A stretch of 51,100 nt of DNA from an uncultured Acetobacteraceae bacterium (lineage in GTDB: Bacteria > Pseudomonadota > Alphaproteobacteria > Acetobacterales > Acetobacteraceae). Positions 22,385 to 31,369 of this stretch are shown here, in pieces. The DNA lies in contig CAIXEA010000181.1 of the NCBI GenBank assembly GCA_903918315.1, positions 1 to 51,100 on the forward strand, read 5' to 3'. How positions within the stretch are numbered: the first letter of the stretch is position 1; every line of letters starts with the position of its first letter. A program made the translations under genes and the position numbers. The notes beneath the pieces are model-generated. The model worked only from the letters and a program-made list of their open reading frames with translations. It searched no databases and was not told the origin of the DNA.

Positions 22385-24094
22385 ATGTCCGACCTCGTCA
22401 TCCGCCATGGCACCATCGTCGATGGCACCGGCGCCGCCTCCTACGAAGCCGATATCGCGGTCAAGGACGGCCGCATCACGACCATCGGCCCCAACCTGCC
22501 GCGCGGGACCAAGGAAATCGACGCCCGTGGCAAGATCGTCACGCCTGGCTTCGTCGATCCGCATTCCCACTACGACGCCCAGGCGACCTGGAGCAGCCGA
22601 ATCACCCCGTCGTCATGGAATGGCGTCACGACCACGCTGATGGGCAATTGCGGCGTCGGCTTCGCCCCCTGCCATCCCGACCAGCGCGACATGCTGGTCA
22701 AACTGATGGAGGGGGTGGAGGACATCCCCGAAGTCGTGCTGACCGAGGGCTTGCCCTGGAACTGGACCAGCTTCCCCGATTACCTCAACGCGCTCGAAGC
22801 CCGTCCCTACGATCTGGATATCGCCACACAGGTTCCGCATGCCGCATTGCGGACCTATGTGATGGGCGCACGCGGCCTGGCCCGCGAACCCGCGACCCAG
22901 GCCGATAGCGACGCGATGGCGCGTCTGGCGGCCGAAGGGGTGAGGGCTGGGGCACTGGGCTTCTCGACCTCCCGCTCGATCAACCACAAGACCAAAGCCG
23001 GGGAGCTGATCCCGACGCTGCAAGCCGAAGAGGCCGAACTCACCACCATCGGCCAGGCGCTTGGCGCCATTGGTGCGGGCTGGCTGCAGGTGATCTCCGA
23101 CTTCGATGACGCCGAGCGCGAATTCGCCATGCTGCGCCGGGTGACGGCGGCCTCGGGCCGCGGTATGGCGATCACCATCCTGCAACGGGACTCCAAGCCC
23201 GAAGAATGGCGCCGCGTCACTGGCTGGATCGCTGAGGCCAATGCCGAGGGGGTCGGCATGCTCGGCCAGGTGCTGACGCGCGCCACCGGCATTCTGCTGG
23301 GCTTCGAGATTTCCCAGAACCCGTTCATTGACCGTCCCAGCTACACCGCCCTGGCCGGCTTGCCGCATGCGGAGCGGATCGCGGCGTTGCGCCAGCCAGA
23401 GGTGCGCGCGCGCATTCTGTCGGAAAGTATCGGCGACGAGGTCCTGGCCCGCCGCGTATCCCGCTGGGACCGCATTTTCCCGCTGCATGATCGACCGGAT
23501 TACGAGCCGGCACCGGAACACAGCATCGCCTTCCGTGCGGCCCGCGAAGGCCGGGACCCCGCGGATCTGGCCTATGACCTGCTGCTGGAGAAGGATGGCA
23601 AGGCGATCCTGTATCGCCCGCTGTCGAACTATACCGAGGGTAATCTTGATTCCGTGCATGACATGCTGGCCCATCCCGCGACCATCGTCGGTCTGGGCGA
23701 TGGCGGCGCGCATGTGGGCATTCTGTGCGATTCCAGCGCGATCACCACGATGCTGACGCATTGGACCCGCGACCGCACCCGGGGCGCGAAATTCGGCCTG
23801 CCCTGGGCGATCCGGCGAGTGACCTCGGATTCCGCCGCAGCCATCGGGCTGCATGATCGCGGCGTTCTGAAACCAGGCTTCAAAGCCGACATCAACGTCA
23901 TCGACTACGATCGGCTGGCGCTCCATGCGCCACAGGTGGTTTATGACCTGCCGAGCGGCGGGCGCCGGGTGATCCAGAAAGCGGCGGGGTACGAGGCGAC
24001 AATTGTCTCCGGCGTGCCGGTCTACCGGGAAGGGGAGGCGACCGGTGCGCTGCCGGGGCGCCTGATCCGCGGCGCGAAGTCGGCGCCGATCTGA
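22385..24094 (+). CDS. N-acyl-D-amino-acid deacylase-family amidohydrolase
   Basis: A 569-residue amidohydrolase of the D-aminoacylase group. The N-terminus [20 protein letters not shown], the metal motif [11 protein letters not shown] and NCGVGFAPC (with the family Cys) are present. [13 protein letters not shown] with THWTRDR is the conserved C-terminal metal segment. [13 protein letters not shown] gives the terminal strand. Relatives release fatty or acetyl groups from N-acyl-D-amino acids or act on similar amides. It follows the first amidohydrolase by 14 bases and ends the run; the gap after it contains an inverted-repeat element. Cytoplasmic. Confidence 0.9.
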   Translation: MSDLVIRHGTIVDGTGAASYEADIAVKDGRITTIGPNLPRGTKEIDARGKIVTPGFVDPHSHYDAQATWSSRITPSSWNGVTTTLMGNCGVGFAPCHPDQRDMLVKLMEGVEDIPEVVLTEGLPWNWTSFPDYLNALEARPYDLDIATQVPHAALRTYVMGARGLAREPATQADSDAMARLAAEGVRAGALGFSTSRSINHKTKAGELIPTLQAEEAELTTIGQALGAIGAGWLQVISDFDDAEREFAMLRRVTAASGRGMAITILQRDSKPEEWRRVTGWIAEANAEGVGMLGQVLTRATGILLGFEISQNPFIDRPSYTALAGLPHAERIAALRQPEVRARILSESIGDEVLARRVSRWDRIFPLHDRPDYEPAPEHSIAFRAAREGRDPADLAYDLLLEKDGKAILYRPLSNYTEGNLDSVHDMLAHPATIVGLGDGGAHVGILCDSSAITTMLTHWTRDRTRGAKFGLPWAIRRVTSDSAAAIGLHDRGVLKPGFKADINVIDYDRLALHAPQVVYDLPSGGRRVIQKAAGYEATIVSGVPVYREGEATGALPGRLIRGAKSAPI

Positions 24095-24139
24095 CCGCCG
24101 CATGGTGGCCGTCACCTTGAGGTTGGCGGCGGGATTTTG

Positions 24140-24212
24140 ACACAGACGATGACAGATCGGGATCGATGCGCCGCGCGGTACCATCGAGTCTGATCCGTGT
24201 TCATCTGTGTTA
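24140..24212. repeat. Imperfect 73-base inverted-repeat element
   Basis: Left arm ACACAGACGATGACAGATCG is partly complementary to the right-hand ATCCGTGTTCATCTGTGTTA (reverse complement begins ACACAGATGAACACGGATC). The arms meet around a CGATG/CATCG core. The whole 24140-24212 stretch could fold as a long imperfect hairpin. It sits between the D-aminoacylase and molybdoenzyme genes, where 190 bases otherwise hold no gene. It may be a MITE- or REP-like element. Confidence 0.5.
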
Positions 24213-24284
24213 AACGCGGTATCGCGATCAGCGCCCATCCTGGACGGTGGCGCGCCTTATCTCTGTGCTCACGGAATATACCCC

Positions 24285-26540
24285 ATGGCATTTATCGGCC
24301 AATCACTCCTCCGCACGGAGGACCAACGCTTTCTCACCGGCACCGGCCGCTATGTTGAGGATATCGACTTCCCGGACCAGCTCTGGGCCCAGGTCGTGCG
24401 GTCACCGCATGCGCATGCGCAGATCACGGGTCTCGACGCCGAAGCCGCCCGCGCCATCCCGGGGGTTCTGGCCGTCTATACGTATGACGATATCGCCCAT
24501 CTCGGGTTGATGGGTTGCCCGACGCAGGTCGCCTCGGTCGAGCCGATGCGCATCCCGCCCCGGCCGGCCTTGGCTCGCGCGCGGGTCCGCCATGTCGGCG
24601 ATCCCGTGGCCTTCGTCGTCGCCGCAACCCATGCGGCTGCGCGGGATGGGGCCGAAGCGGTGCTGGTCAGTTACGACCCGCTGCCCTGTGTCGTTGACGG
24701 ACCCACCGCCAGGGCGGCCGATGCCCCGGTGCTATGGGACGATATCCCGGGCAATCTGTCATATCGGTTCCAGAAGGGTGATGCCACCGCCGTGCAAGCC
24801 GCATTGGCCTCGGCGGCTCATGTTGTCGAAATGGATCTTATCAACAATCGCCTCGTGATCGCGTCGACCGAGAATCGCGGCGCCATTGCCCGCTTCGGCG
24901 ACGACGGGTTTGAGCTGATCCTCTCCGCCGCCAGCGTGCATGCCATCCGCGATCAGCTCATGGGCGTGTTCAATGAACCCGCTGAACGTATCCGCGTTAT
25001 CGCCCCGGATGTCGGCGGCGGGTTTGGGATCAAGAACGCGCTCCATTCGGAGTTGGTGTTGCTGCTGCACGCCGCCCGCGACCTCCGACGACCGGTGAAA
25101 TGGATCAGCGAGCGGGGTGAGGATTTCATCAGTACCGCGCAAGGCCGGGACAACGTCACCAAGGCGCGCCTGGCGCTGGATGCGCAGGGTCATTTCCTGG
25201 CGCTGGATGTGGCGACCACGGCCAATCTGGGGGCCTATTTGTCCTCTGGTGGGCCCGGCAGCTCCACCAACGCCCCGGCCAACGCCATGGGCAGCGGCTA
25301 TGTCATTCCCGCCATCTTCATGGAGGTGCATGGCGTGTTCACCAACACTTTGCCGATCGACGCCTATCGCGGGGCGGGGAAGCCGGAGGTGAATTATCTG
25401 ATGGAGCGGCTGGTCGATCGCGCCGCCCGCCAGCTAGGCATGGATCCGGTCGAACTGCGGCGGCGCAATCTGGTTCGATCGTTTCCATACAAAAAGGCCC
25501 TCGGCACGACCATCGACGGCGGCCGCTTTGCCGCGAACATGGACGATGCGGTGGCCAAGGCGGATCGCGCCGGATTCCCCGCCCGTCGTGCGGCGAGCGA
25601 AGCGCGAGGATTGCGCCGCGGGATGGGCATTGCCTGCTTCCTCGAAACCGCCCGCGGCGCCCCGAATGAGGGTGCGGAACTGCGCTTTCAGGCCGACGGC
25701 CGCATTGCTCTGGTCGTCGGCACACAGTCCAATGGTATGGGCCACGAAACCACCTATCCGCAGATCGCCGCCGATTTTCTGGGCATGCCGCCGGAGGCCT
25801 TTGTCTATGTTCAGGCTGATACCGGCCTGGTCCGCGCCGGCAATGGCCATGGCGGGGCGCGGTCGATGCATATGGGCGGCGCGGCTTTGGTGAAGACCAT
25901 CAACACCACGCTGGACAAGGCCCGCCTGATCGCAGCGCGCCTGCTGCAGGCGGAGGCGGTGGACTTCGCCGATGGCCGCTTTTCCGTCGTCGGTGATCCC
26001 GCCCGCGGCATCGGCCTGCTGGATGTCGCGCATGCCGCCCGCGACCAGGGCGACAGCCTGGACACCTATGTCTGGAATTTGCTCGACATCATCACCTTCC
26101 CCAATGGCTGCCATATCGCGGAGCTCGAGGTTGATCCCGATACCGGCTTCGTGCGGCTGGATCGGTATACCGCGGTCGATGACTACGGCACCCTGATCAA
26201 CCCCATGCTGACTTTGGGCCAACTGCATGGCGGCGTCGCTCAGGGCATTGGCCAGGCGGTGCTGGAACACGTCGTCTATGACCCGCTTTCGGGCCAGTTG
26301 CTGAGCGGCTCGTTGCTGGACTACGCGCTCCCCCGTGCGGATGACATGCCGGATTTCGACGTGACCCTGACCGGGGTGGCGACGGATGCCAACCCGCTGG
26401 GCGTCAAGGGTGTGGGCCAGGCCGGCGCCATCGCGGCCCCGCAGGCGTTGGTGCTGGCTGTCATCGATGCGCTGGGCATCGACACGATTGACATGCCGTT
26501 GACGCCGGAGCGGGTCTGGCGGGCGATCCGGGGCGGCTGA
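24285..26540 (+). CDS. Xanthine-dehydrogenase-family molybdopterin-binding subunit, Gln at the active-site Glu
   Basis: A 751-residue large subunit of the xanthine dehydrogenase/CO dehydrogenase (CoxL-like) family. It opens FIGQSLLRTEDQRFLTGTGRYVEDI, as in CoxL-type subunits. GGGFGIKNALHSE is the first molybdopterin segment, and YRGAGKPEVNYLMERLVD is the usual AYRGAGRPE motif region. The C-terminal motif normally reads KGVGEAG with the catalytic Glu. Here it reads KGVGQAGAIAAP, with CAG (Gln) at 26418-26420, residue 712. The Fe-S and FAD subunits are not next to it. Catalysis is therefore doubtful or altered. ATG 24285 is chosen; the upstream in-frame start adds 26 unlikely residues. The TPP gene follows by 59 bases. 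Confidence 0.88.
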   Translation: MAFIGQSLLRTEDQRFLTGTGRYVEDIDFPDQLWAQVVRSPHAHAQITGLDAEAARAIPGVLAVYTYDDIAHLGLMGCPTQVASVEPMRIPPRPALARARVRHVGDPVAFVVAATHAAARDGAEAVLVSYDPLPCVVDGPTARAADAPVLWDDIPGNLSYRFQKGDATAVQAALASAAHVVEMDLINNRLVIASTENRGAIARFGDDGFELILSAASVHAIRDQLMGVFNEPAERIRVIAPDVGGGFGIKNALHSELVLLLHAARDLRRPVKWISERGEDFISTAQGRDNVTKARLALDAQGHFLALDVATTANLGAYLSSGGPGSSTNAPANAMGSGYVIPAIFMEVHGVFTNTLPIDAYRGAGKPEVNYLMERLVDRAARQLGMDPVELRRRNLVRSFPYKKALGTTIDGGRFAANMDDAVAKADRAGFPARRAASEARGLRRGMGIACFLETARGAPNEGAELRFQADGRIALVVGTQSNGMGHETTYPQIAADFLGMPPEAFVYVQADTGLVRAGNGHGGARSMHMGGAALVKTINTTLDKARLIAARLLQAEAVDFADGRFSVVGDPARGIGLLDVAHAARDQGDSLDTYVWNLLDIITFPNGCHIAELEVDPDTGFVRLDRYTAVDDYGTLINPMLTLGQLHGGVAQGIGQAVLEHVVYDPLSGQLLSGSLLDYALPRADDMPDFDVTLTGVATDANPLGVKGVGQAGAIAAPQALVLAVIDALGIDTIDMPLTPERVWRAIRGG

Positions 26541-26599
26541 CCCTTCCTTTCCCCGAGGGGGCGCGCCACACTCCGCCCAACACAGCCGGGAGAGCGTTC

Positions 26600-28288
26600 A
26601 TGACCAACCCACCCCGCATCGCCGCGGAAGAGTATCTCGACGCCCTCGCCGCGCATGGGATCGAGCATCTGTTCTGCAACCCAGGCACCGACTTCGCCCC
26701 GATCGTCGAGGCTTATGCCCGTGCCGCCAAAACCAATGCCATCGTGCCGCGCCCGATGGTCGTGCCGCATGAGAACTGCGCGGTGGGCATGGCGCATGGC
26801 TACACCATGGTCTCCGGCCGGGCGCAGGCCGTCATGCTGCATACGAACGTCGGCACGGCCAACGCTATCAACATGCTCATCAACGCCAGCCGCGATCGGG
26901 TGCCGATGCTGCTGACGTCTGGCCGCACCCCCTTCACCGAAACCGGGGCGGAGGGCTCGCGCAGCGTGCACATCCACTGGGCGCAGGAGATGTATGACCA
27001 GGCCGGCATGCTGCGCGAGATGGTCAAGTGGGATTACGAAATGAAGCGTGGCGATCAGGCCGGCACGGTGGTGGATCGGGCGTTGGAAATCGCCCATGCG
27101 TCCCCGCAAGGCCCGTCCTATCTGTCATTGCCGCGGGAGGTGTTGGGGGAGGTCGTGGGGCCCTGCGCCTCAAACCGGGCGCAACGGGCCGGGCCACGGG
27201 CGCCGATCCCGGCTTCGGATGATATCGAAATTCTGGCGGGCTGGATCGCGCAGGCGAAGAACCCGCTGATCATCACGGGCATGCTGGGCAAGGATCCGCG
27301 TGACAGCATCGCGCTCGAACAGTTGATCGACCGCTGGGCCATTCCCGTCATTCCTTACAATACCCGCTATTTCGCGCTGGGATCGGACCATCCGATGTTC
27401 CAGGGTTCCGCCCCCGGCCCGTTGCTGGCCGAGGCCGATTTGGTCATCGTCTTCGAAACGGACGTGCCCTGGCTTCCCAGCAAGGAATCCCCCCCTTCCA
27501 CCGCCCGAATCGTTCAGATCGGTGAGGACCCGCTGCACGCCCGCCTGCCGATGCGCAGTTTTCCGTCCGACATGACGATCACCGCGACGGCGCTATCGGT
27601 CCTCAATGCGCTGAATGAAGAACTGCGGACATATGCGATGGCGCATGTTTCCGCGCGATTGGACCGTTTGACGGCCCGGTCAGAATCCCTGCACGCCGGC
27701 TGGCGCGATGAGGTCGAGAAAGCAGGGCAGGCCGAAACTATTTCCTTGCCCTGGCTGAACCATTGCCTGCGGGCGGTCATCGATCGCAACGCCATCGTCA
27801 TCAGCGAATATTCCTTCCGTCAGGAATATTGCCCCCTGACCCGTCCCGGCAGCCTGTTCGCACTTAGTTCCGCCGGTGGCCTGGGCTGGGGCTTCCCCGC
27901 GGCCCTGGGTGCCAAGCTGGCGGCACGCAGCCGGATGGTCGTTTCGGTTCTCGGCGATGGGGCCTATATGTTCTCCAACCCCACCGCCTGCCATTATGTC
28001 GCGCAGATGCAGGCGTTGCCGGTTCTGACGGTGATCTACAACAATGCCCTGTACGGCGCGGTGCGCCGGGCGACATTGGAAATGTACGGCAACGGTACGG
28101 CAGCGGAAGGTGACGGGCGGCTGATGGCCGATCTGCCGGCGGCGAATTTTGAAAAGATCGTGCTGGCACATGATGGCCATGGGGAGCGGGTGGAGCGGCC
28201 GGCGGATTTACCCGCCGCCTTGCAGCGCGCCGTGGCGGCGGTGCGGGCCGGGCAGCAGGCGTTGGTGAATGTGATTTGCCCCCCGTGA
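26600..28288 (+). CDS. Thiamine-diphosphate-dependent enzyme (acetolactate-synthase-like)
   Basis: A 562-residue ThDP enzyme with the three-domain plan. The N-terminal domain has HLFCNPGTDFAPIVEAY and the activating Glu in VVPHENCAVGMAHGYT. The middle domain follows from about residue 200. The C-terminal domain has VLGDGAYMFSNPTACHY, then IYNN, as the GDG-x~25-N metal/ThDP motif. It is like acetolactate-synthase or benzoylformate-decarboxylase-type enzymes, but the active-site residues that would decide between them are not clear by eye. It has its own upstream GGAGAG. The next gene, an esterase, follows by 27 bases, so the group is likely one operon. Confidence 0.87.
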   Translation: MTNPPRIAAEEYLDALAAHGIEHLFCNPGTDFAPIVEAYARAAKTNAIVPRPMVVPHENCAVGMAHGYTMVSGRAQAVMLHTNVGTANAINMLINASRDRVPMLLTSGRTPFTETGAEGSRSVHIHWAQEMYDQAGMLREMVKWDYEMKRGDQAGTVVDRALEIAHASPQGPSYLSLPREVLGEVVGPCASNRAQRAGPRAPIPASDDIEILAGWIAQAKNPLIITGMLGKDPRDSIALEQLIDRWAIPVIPYNTRYFALGSDHPMFQGSAPGPLLAEADLVIVFETDVPWLPSKESPPSTARIVQIGEDPLHARLPMRSFPSDMTITATALSVLNALNEELRTYAMAHVSARLDRLTARSESLHAGWRDEVEKAGQAETISLPWLNHCLRAVIDRNAIVISEYSFRQEYCPLTRPGSLFALSSAGGLGWGFPAALGAKLAARSRMVVSVLGDGAYMFSNPTACHYVAQMQALPVLTVIYNNALYGAVRRATLEMYGNGTAAEGDGRLMADLPAANFEKIVLAHDGHGERVERPADLPAALQRAVAAVRAGQQALVNVICPP

Positions 28289-28315
28289 GTTGTTGTACAT
28301 GAACTGGAGTTCGCA

Positions 28316-29152
28316 ATGACAGACATCCGCCGTGCGATCGTTTTCGGCAACCATGACGGTGTCGTGCTTTTGGCCGATGCCTATATCCCGTCCGCCCCCG
28401 GATCGTTCCCCGCTTTGGTCGCCGTTCATGGCGGCGGTTGGCAGCAGGGATCGCGGGATATCTACCGCTTTTGGGGGCCATTCCTGGCCGAGCGGGGTTA
28501 TGTGCTGCTGGCGATTGACTACCGCGTCGCGGCACCGGGGCGCAAATGCTTCCCCGATGCGGTGCATGACGTGCGCGCCGCGGTTCAGTTTCTGCGGTCG
28601 CAGGCTGCCGCTTTCAAGGTTGATCCGGCTCGCATCGCCCTGATCGGGGATTCCGCCGGCGCGCATCTCGCGAGCCTGGTGGCACTGGCCGGCGATTCCC
28701 CAATTTTTTCCGGCGTATATCGAAACGATACCTATGCCGGTGAGAGTACCAAGGTGAAAGCTGCCATCGGTGTCTATGGCATCTACGATATGGTCCGGCA
28801 GTGGAACAGTGATCAGGTCAGCCGTCCACGTAACCAAATCACCGAACAATTCCTCGGTGGCGCACCCATGGATGATCGGCGTGTCTTCTTCGACGCCTCA
28901 CCCATGAGCTACGTGACCATGGCAAACAACAAGACCGCCTTCCTGCTGGCCTATGGCACGGAGGATGATATCGTTGATCGCGGTCAATCCGACGATTTCC
29001 TGCTCGCATTGAAACAAGCAAAGTTCTACGCACGCAATGCCGTTTTTCCGGGTTGGGGGCACTACTGGATGGCCACGGATCCGAAAGACCCCGCCACCGG
29101 ATCGTTCCTTTTGGCCCCCCGGCTGCTACGCTTTCTGAATGACATGCTGTGA
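28316..29152 (+). CDS. Alpha/beta hydrolase (esterase/lipase family)
   Basis: A 278-residue hydrolase. HGGGWQQGS gives the oxyanion-hole motif near residues 41-45. GDSAGAH carries the nucleophile near Ser111-115 and YGTEDDIVD and WGHYW give the likely acid and base near residues 215-245. It is of the BD-FAE type like the gene at 4923, but a different sequence. No signal peptide. It follows the TPP gene by 27 bases and overlaps the start of the next gene (molybdoenzyme) by four bases. The substrate is unknown; a role with the adjacent molybdoenzyme is inferred from the overlap. Confidence 0.87.
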   Translation: MTDIRRAIVFGNHDGVVLLADAYIPSAPGSFPALVAVHGGGWQQGSRDIYRFWGPFLAERGYVLLAIDYRVAAPGRKCFPDAVHDVRAAVQFLRSQAAAFKVDPARIALIGDSAGAHLASLVALAGDSPIFSGVYRNDTYAGESTKVKAAIGVYGIYDMVRQWNSDQVSRPRNQITEQFLGGAPMDDRRVFFDASPMSYVTMANNKTAFLLAYGTEDDIVDRGQSDDFLLALKQAKFYARNAVFPGWGHYWMATDPKDPATGSFLLAPRLLRFLNDML

Positions 29153-31362
29153 CCGAAACAATATACGAAGCTCCACGTCCCGCCCCGCGCGCGGGGGAAG
29201 CCGTTGTCACCAGCACCTGCGGCCATAATTGCGGGGGCCGCTGCGTGGTCAACGCGCATGTCGCGGATGGGCGGATCGTGCATATCTCCACCGATCAACG
29301 GCGATGGAACCCGGACCATCCGCCGCTTCCGGCCTGCGCCCGCGGCGTTGGGCAGATCGAGCGGGTCTATCATCCTGATCGCCTGAAATACCCGATGCGC
29401 CGCACCGGACCGCGGGGCTCGGGGCAGTTTGCGCGGATCAGTTGGGATGAGGCGTTGGACGAAGTCGCCGCCCAGATGCGGCGCGTCCGGGAAACCTATG
29501 GTAGCGCGGCGATCCTGGATGCGTCGCGCACCGGCAGTCTCAGCAGCCTGCATGGCCGCGCCGCCGCGCAGCGATTCCACTACATGGCCGGCGGTTGCAC
29601 TGATCTGTGGTCGAACATGTCCGCCGAAGCGGAGGTCTTCGCCGTTCGCACCACCTTTGGCACCGCGGCGGACTACAAGGCGTCTGGACGCGAACCGACC
29701 GACTACATCAATTCCAAACTCATTCTGATGTGGGGATGGAGTCCGGCTGACGGCACCTTCGGCACCGGTACCATGCCCTTCCTGCGGCAGGCCAAACAGG
29801 CCGGTGTGCGCATGATTTGTGTCGACCCGCGCCGCACCATCACCAGCAGGGTGCTGGCGGATGAGCACATTTTCATCCGCCCCTCCACCGACACCGCGGC
29901 CCTGATCGCGATGGCGCAGGTCATCGTCAGACAAAACCTGCACGATCAGGATTTTTGCGACCGTCATGTGCTCGGCTTTGATAGCACGGGATTGCCGGAC
30001 GGCGCGGAATCGTACCGGTCTTATATCATGGGCGAACGCGACGGGATCGCTAAAACCCCGGAATGGGCGGAGCCAATCACCGGCATTCCCGCTGAAACGT
30101 TACGGCGTCTGGCGGTTGAGTTCGCTACCAGCAAGCCCGCGGCGCTGCATTGCGGCTATGCCCCTGGCCGCACGATTGAGGGTGAGCAATTTCATCGCGC
30201 TGCCTACGCTTTGACCGCGATCACCGGCAATATCGGCATTCCCGGCGGCAATTCCGGGGTGAGCAATGGTGCCACCGGCCGTCGCGCTATTGGCAGCCTG
30301 CCCACGGGCAAGAATCCGATCGTTGCGCGGGTGGCGTCCCCGTTGCTGGCTGATCTGCTGGCGCGGGGCAAGGCGGGTGGCTATCCGGCGGATATCAGGC
30401 TGATTTATTCCGCAGGCAGTAATTTGTTCAATCAGGCACCGAATGCGTCGAAAATGGTCGCGTCCCTGGACAAGGTGGAATTCTTCGTCGCCCAGGACAA
30501 TTTCCTCACCCCCACCGCGCGCTACGCCGATATCCTGCTGCCGGCGACGACTTTCTGGGAAAGGAATGACGTCCACACCCCCTGGGCCGGCGCCGGGCAT
30601 TATAGCATCTACATGCGTCAGGCGATCGAACCGATGTATGAGTGCCGTAATGATATCGATATTTTCAGCGATCTCGCGAAGCGGCTGGGGATCGCCGGCT
30701 ACAATGACAAGACCGAGGATGAATGGCTCCGCGATCTGACCGCCCAGGCGGTCGGTGACTTCGAGCAGTTCAAGGAACAGGGCGTCGCGCGCTTCCCCAA
30801 GCCCAGGGACGCGGTGGCGTTCGCGGCGGAAATCCGCGGTGAAAAGCCGTTTTCCACCCCGTCGGGGCGGATCGAAATCTATTCCACGACCCTGGCCGCG
30901 AATCCCGATCCTTATGGGATTGGCCGCATCACCGCGATCCCGACCTGGAACGCGCCGGCGGACGATGCGGTGCGGTATCCGTTGAGTCTTTGCACCCCCA
31001 AATCACGGGCGCGCACCCATTCCATCCATGGCAATCAGCCGGCGCTCGCCCGGGTTGATCCGGACACCGTCTGGCTGCATCCGCTGGATGCCGCCGCCCG
31101 CAGCATCGCCGACGGCGACATGGTTCGGATCGTCAGCGCGGCCGGTTCCACCCGCATGATTGTGGAGGTCACGGACGGCATCGCGCTGGGTGTGGTTTCG
31201 GTCAAAGAGGGGGCTTGGTTCACCCCCGATGCCTCCGGTGCCGATACCAATGGCTGCGCCAACAGCCTCACGCTGGATCGCTCCGCGCCGTGTGGTGCGA
31301 CGACCTATAATTCTAACCGGGTAGAGATCGAGCGTATCGATCCGCATACTGTAACGCACTGA
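29149..31362 (+). CDS. DMSO-reductase-family molybdopterin oxidoreductase (DmsA-like)
   Basis: A 737-residue molybdoenzyme. Cys24, Cys28, Cys32 and Cys63 give the DmsA-type Cx3Cx3C-x~30-C set for one [4Fe-4S] cluster. The first domain then has RTGPRGSGQFARISWDEALD. A Ser in the SNMSAEAEVF region is a likely molybdenum ligand. The later MoCo segments include WGWSPADGTFGTG and YGYAPGRTIEG-type sequence. There is no Tat signal, so it is probably cytoplasmic, unlike classic DmsA. No Fe-S or membrane-anchor subunits (DmsB/C) are near. The GTG start at 29149 overlaps the esterase stop by four bases. It is upstream of an SGNH hydrolase. Confidence 0.88.
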   Translation: MTETIYEAPRPAPRAGEAVVTSTCGHNCGGRCVVNAHVADGRIVHISTDQRRWNPDHPPLPACARGVGQIERVYHPDRLKYPMRRTGPRGSGQFARISWDEALDEVAAQMRRVRETYGSAAILDASRTGSLSSLHGRAAAQRFHYMAGGCTDLWSNMSAEAEVFAVRTTFGTAADYKASGREPTDYINSKLILMWGWSPADGTFGTGTMPFLRQAKQAGVRMICVDPRRTITSRVLADEHIFIRPSTDTAALIAMAQVIVRQNLHDQDFCDRHVLGFDSTGLPDGAESYRSYIMGERDGIAKTPEWAEPITGIPAETLRRLAVEFATSKPAALHCGYAPGRTIEGEQFHRAAYALTAITGNIGIPGGNSGVSNGATGRRAIGSLPTGKNPIVARVASPLLADLLARGKAGGYPADIRLIYSAGSNLFNQAPNASKMVASLDKVEFFVAQDNFLTPTARYADILLPATTFWERNDVHTPWAGAGHYSIYMRQAIEPMYECRNDIDIFSDLAKRLGIAGYNDKTEDEWLRDLTAQAVGDFEQFKEQGVARFPKPRDAVAFAAEIRGEKPFSTPSGRIEIYSTTLAANPDPYGIGRITAIPTWNAPADDAVRYPLSLCTPKSRARTHSIHGNQPALARVDPDTVWLHPLDAAARSIADGDMVRIVSAAGSTRMIVEVTDGIALGVVSVKEGAWFTPDASGADTNGCANSLTLDRSAPCGATTYNSNRVEIERIDPHTVTH

Positions 31363-31369
31363 GGGAACG

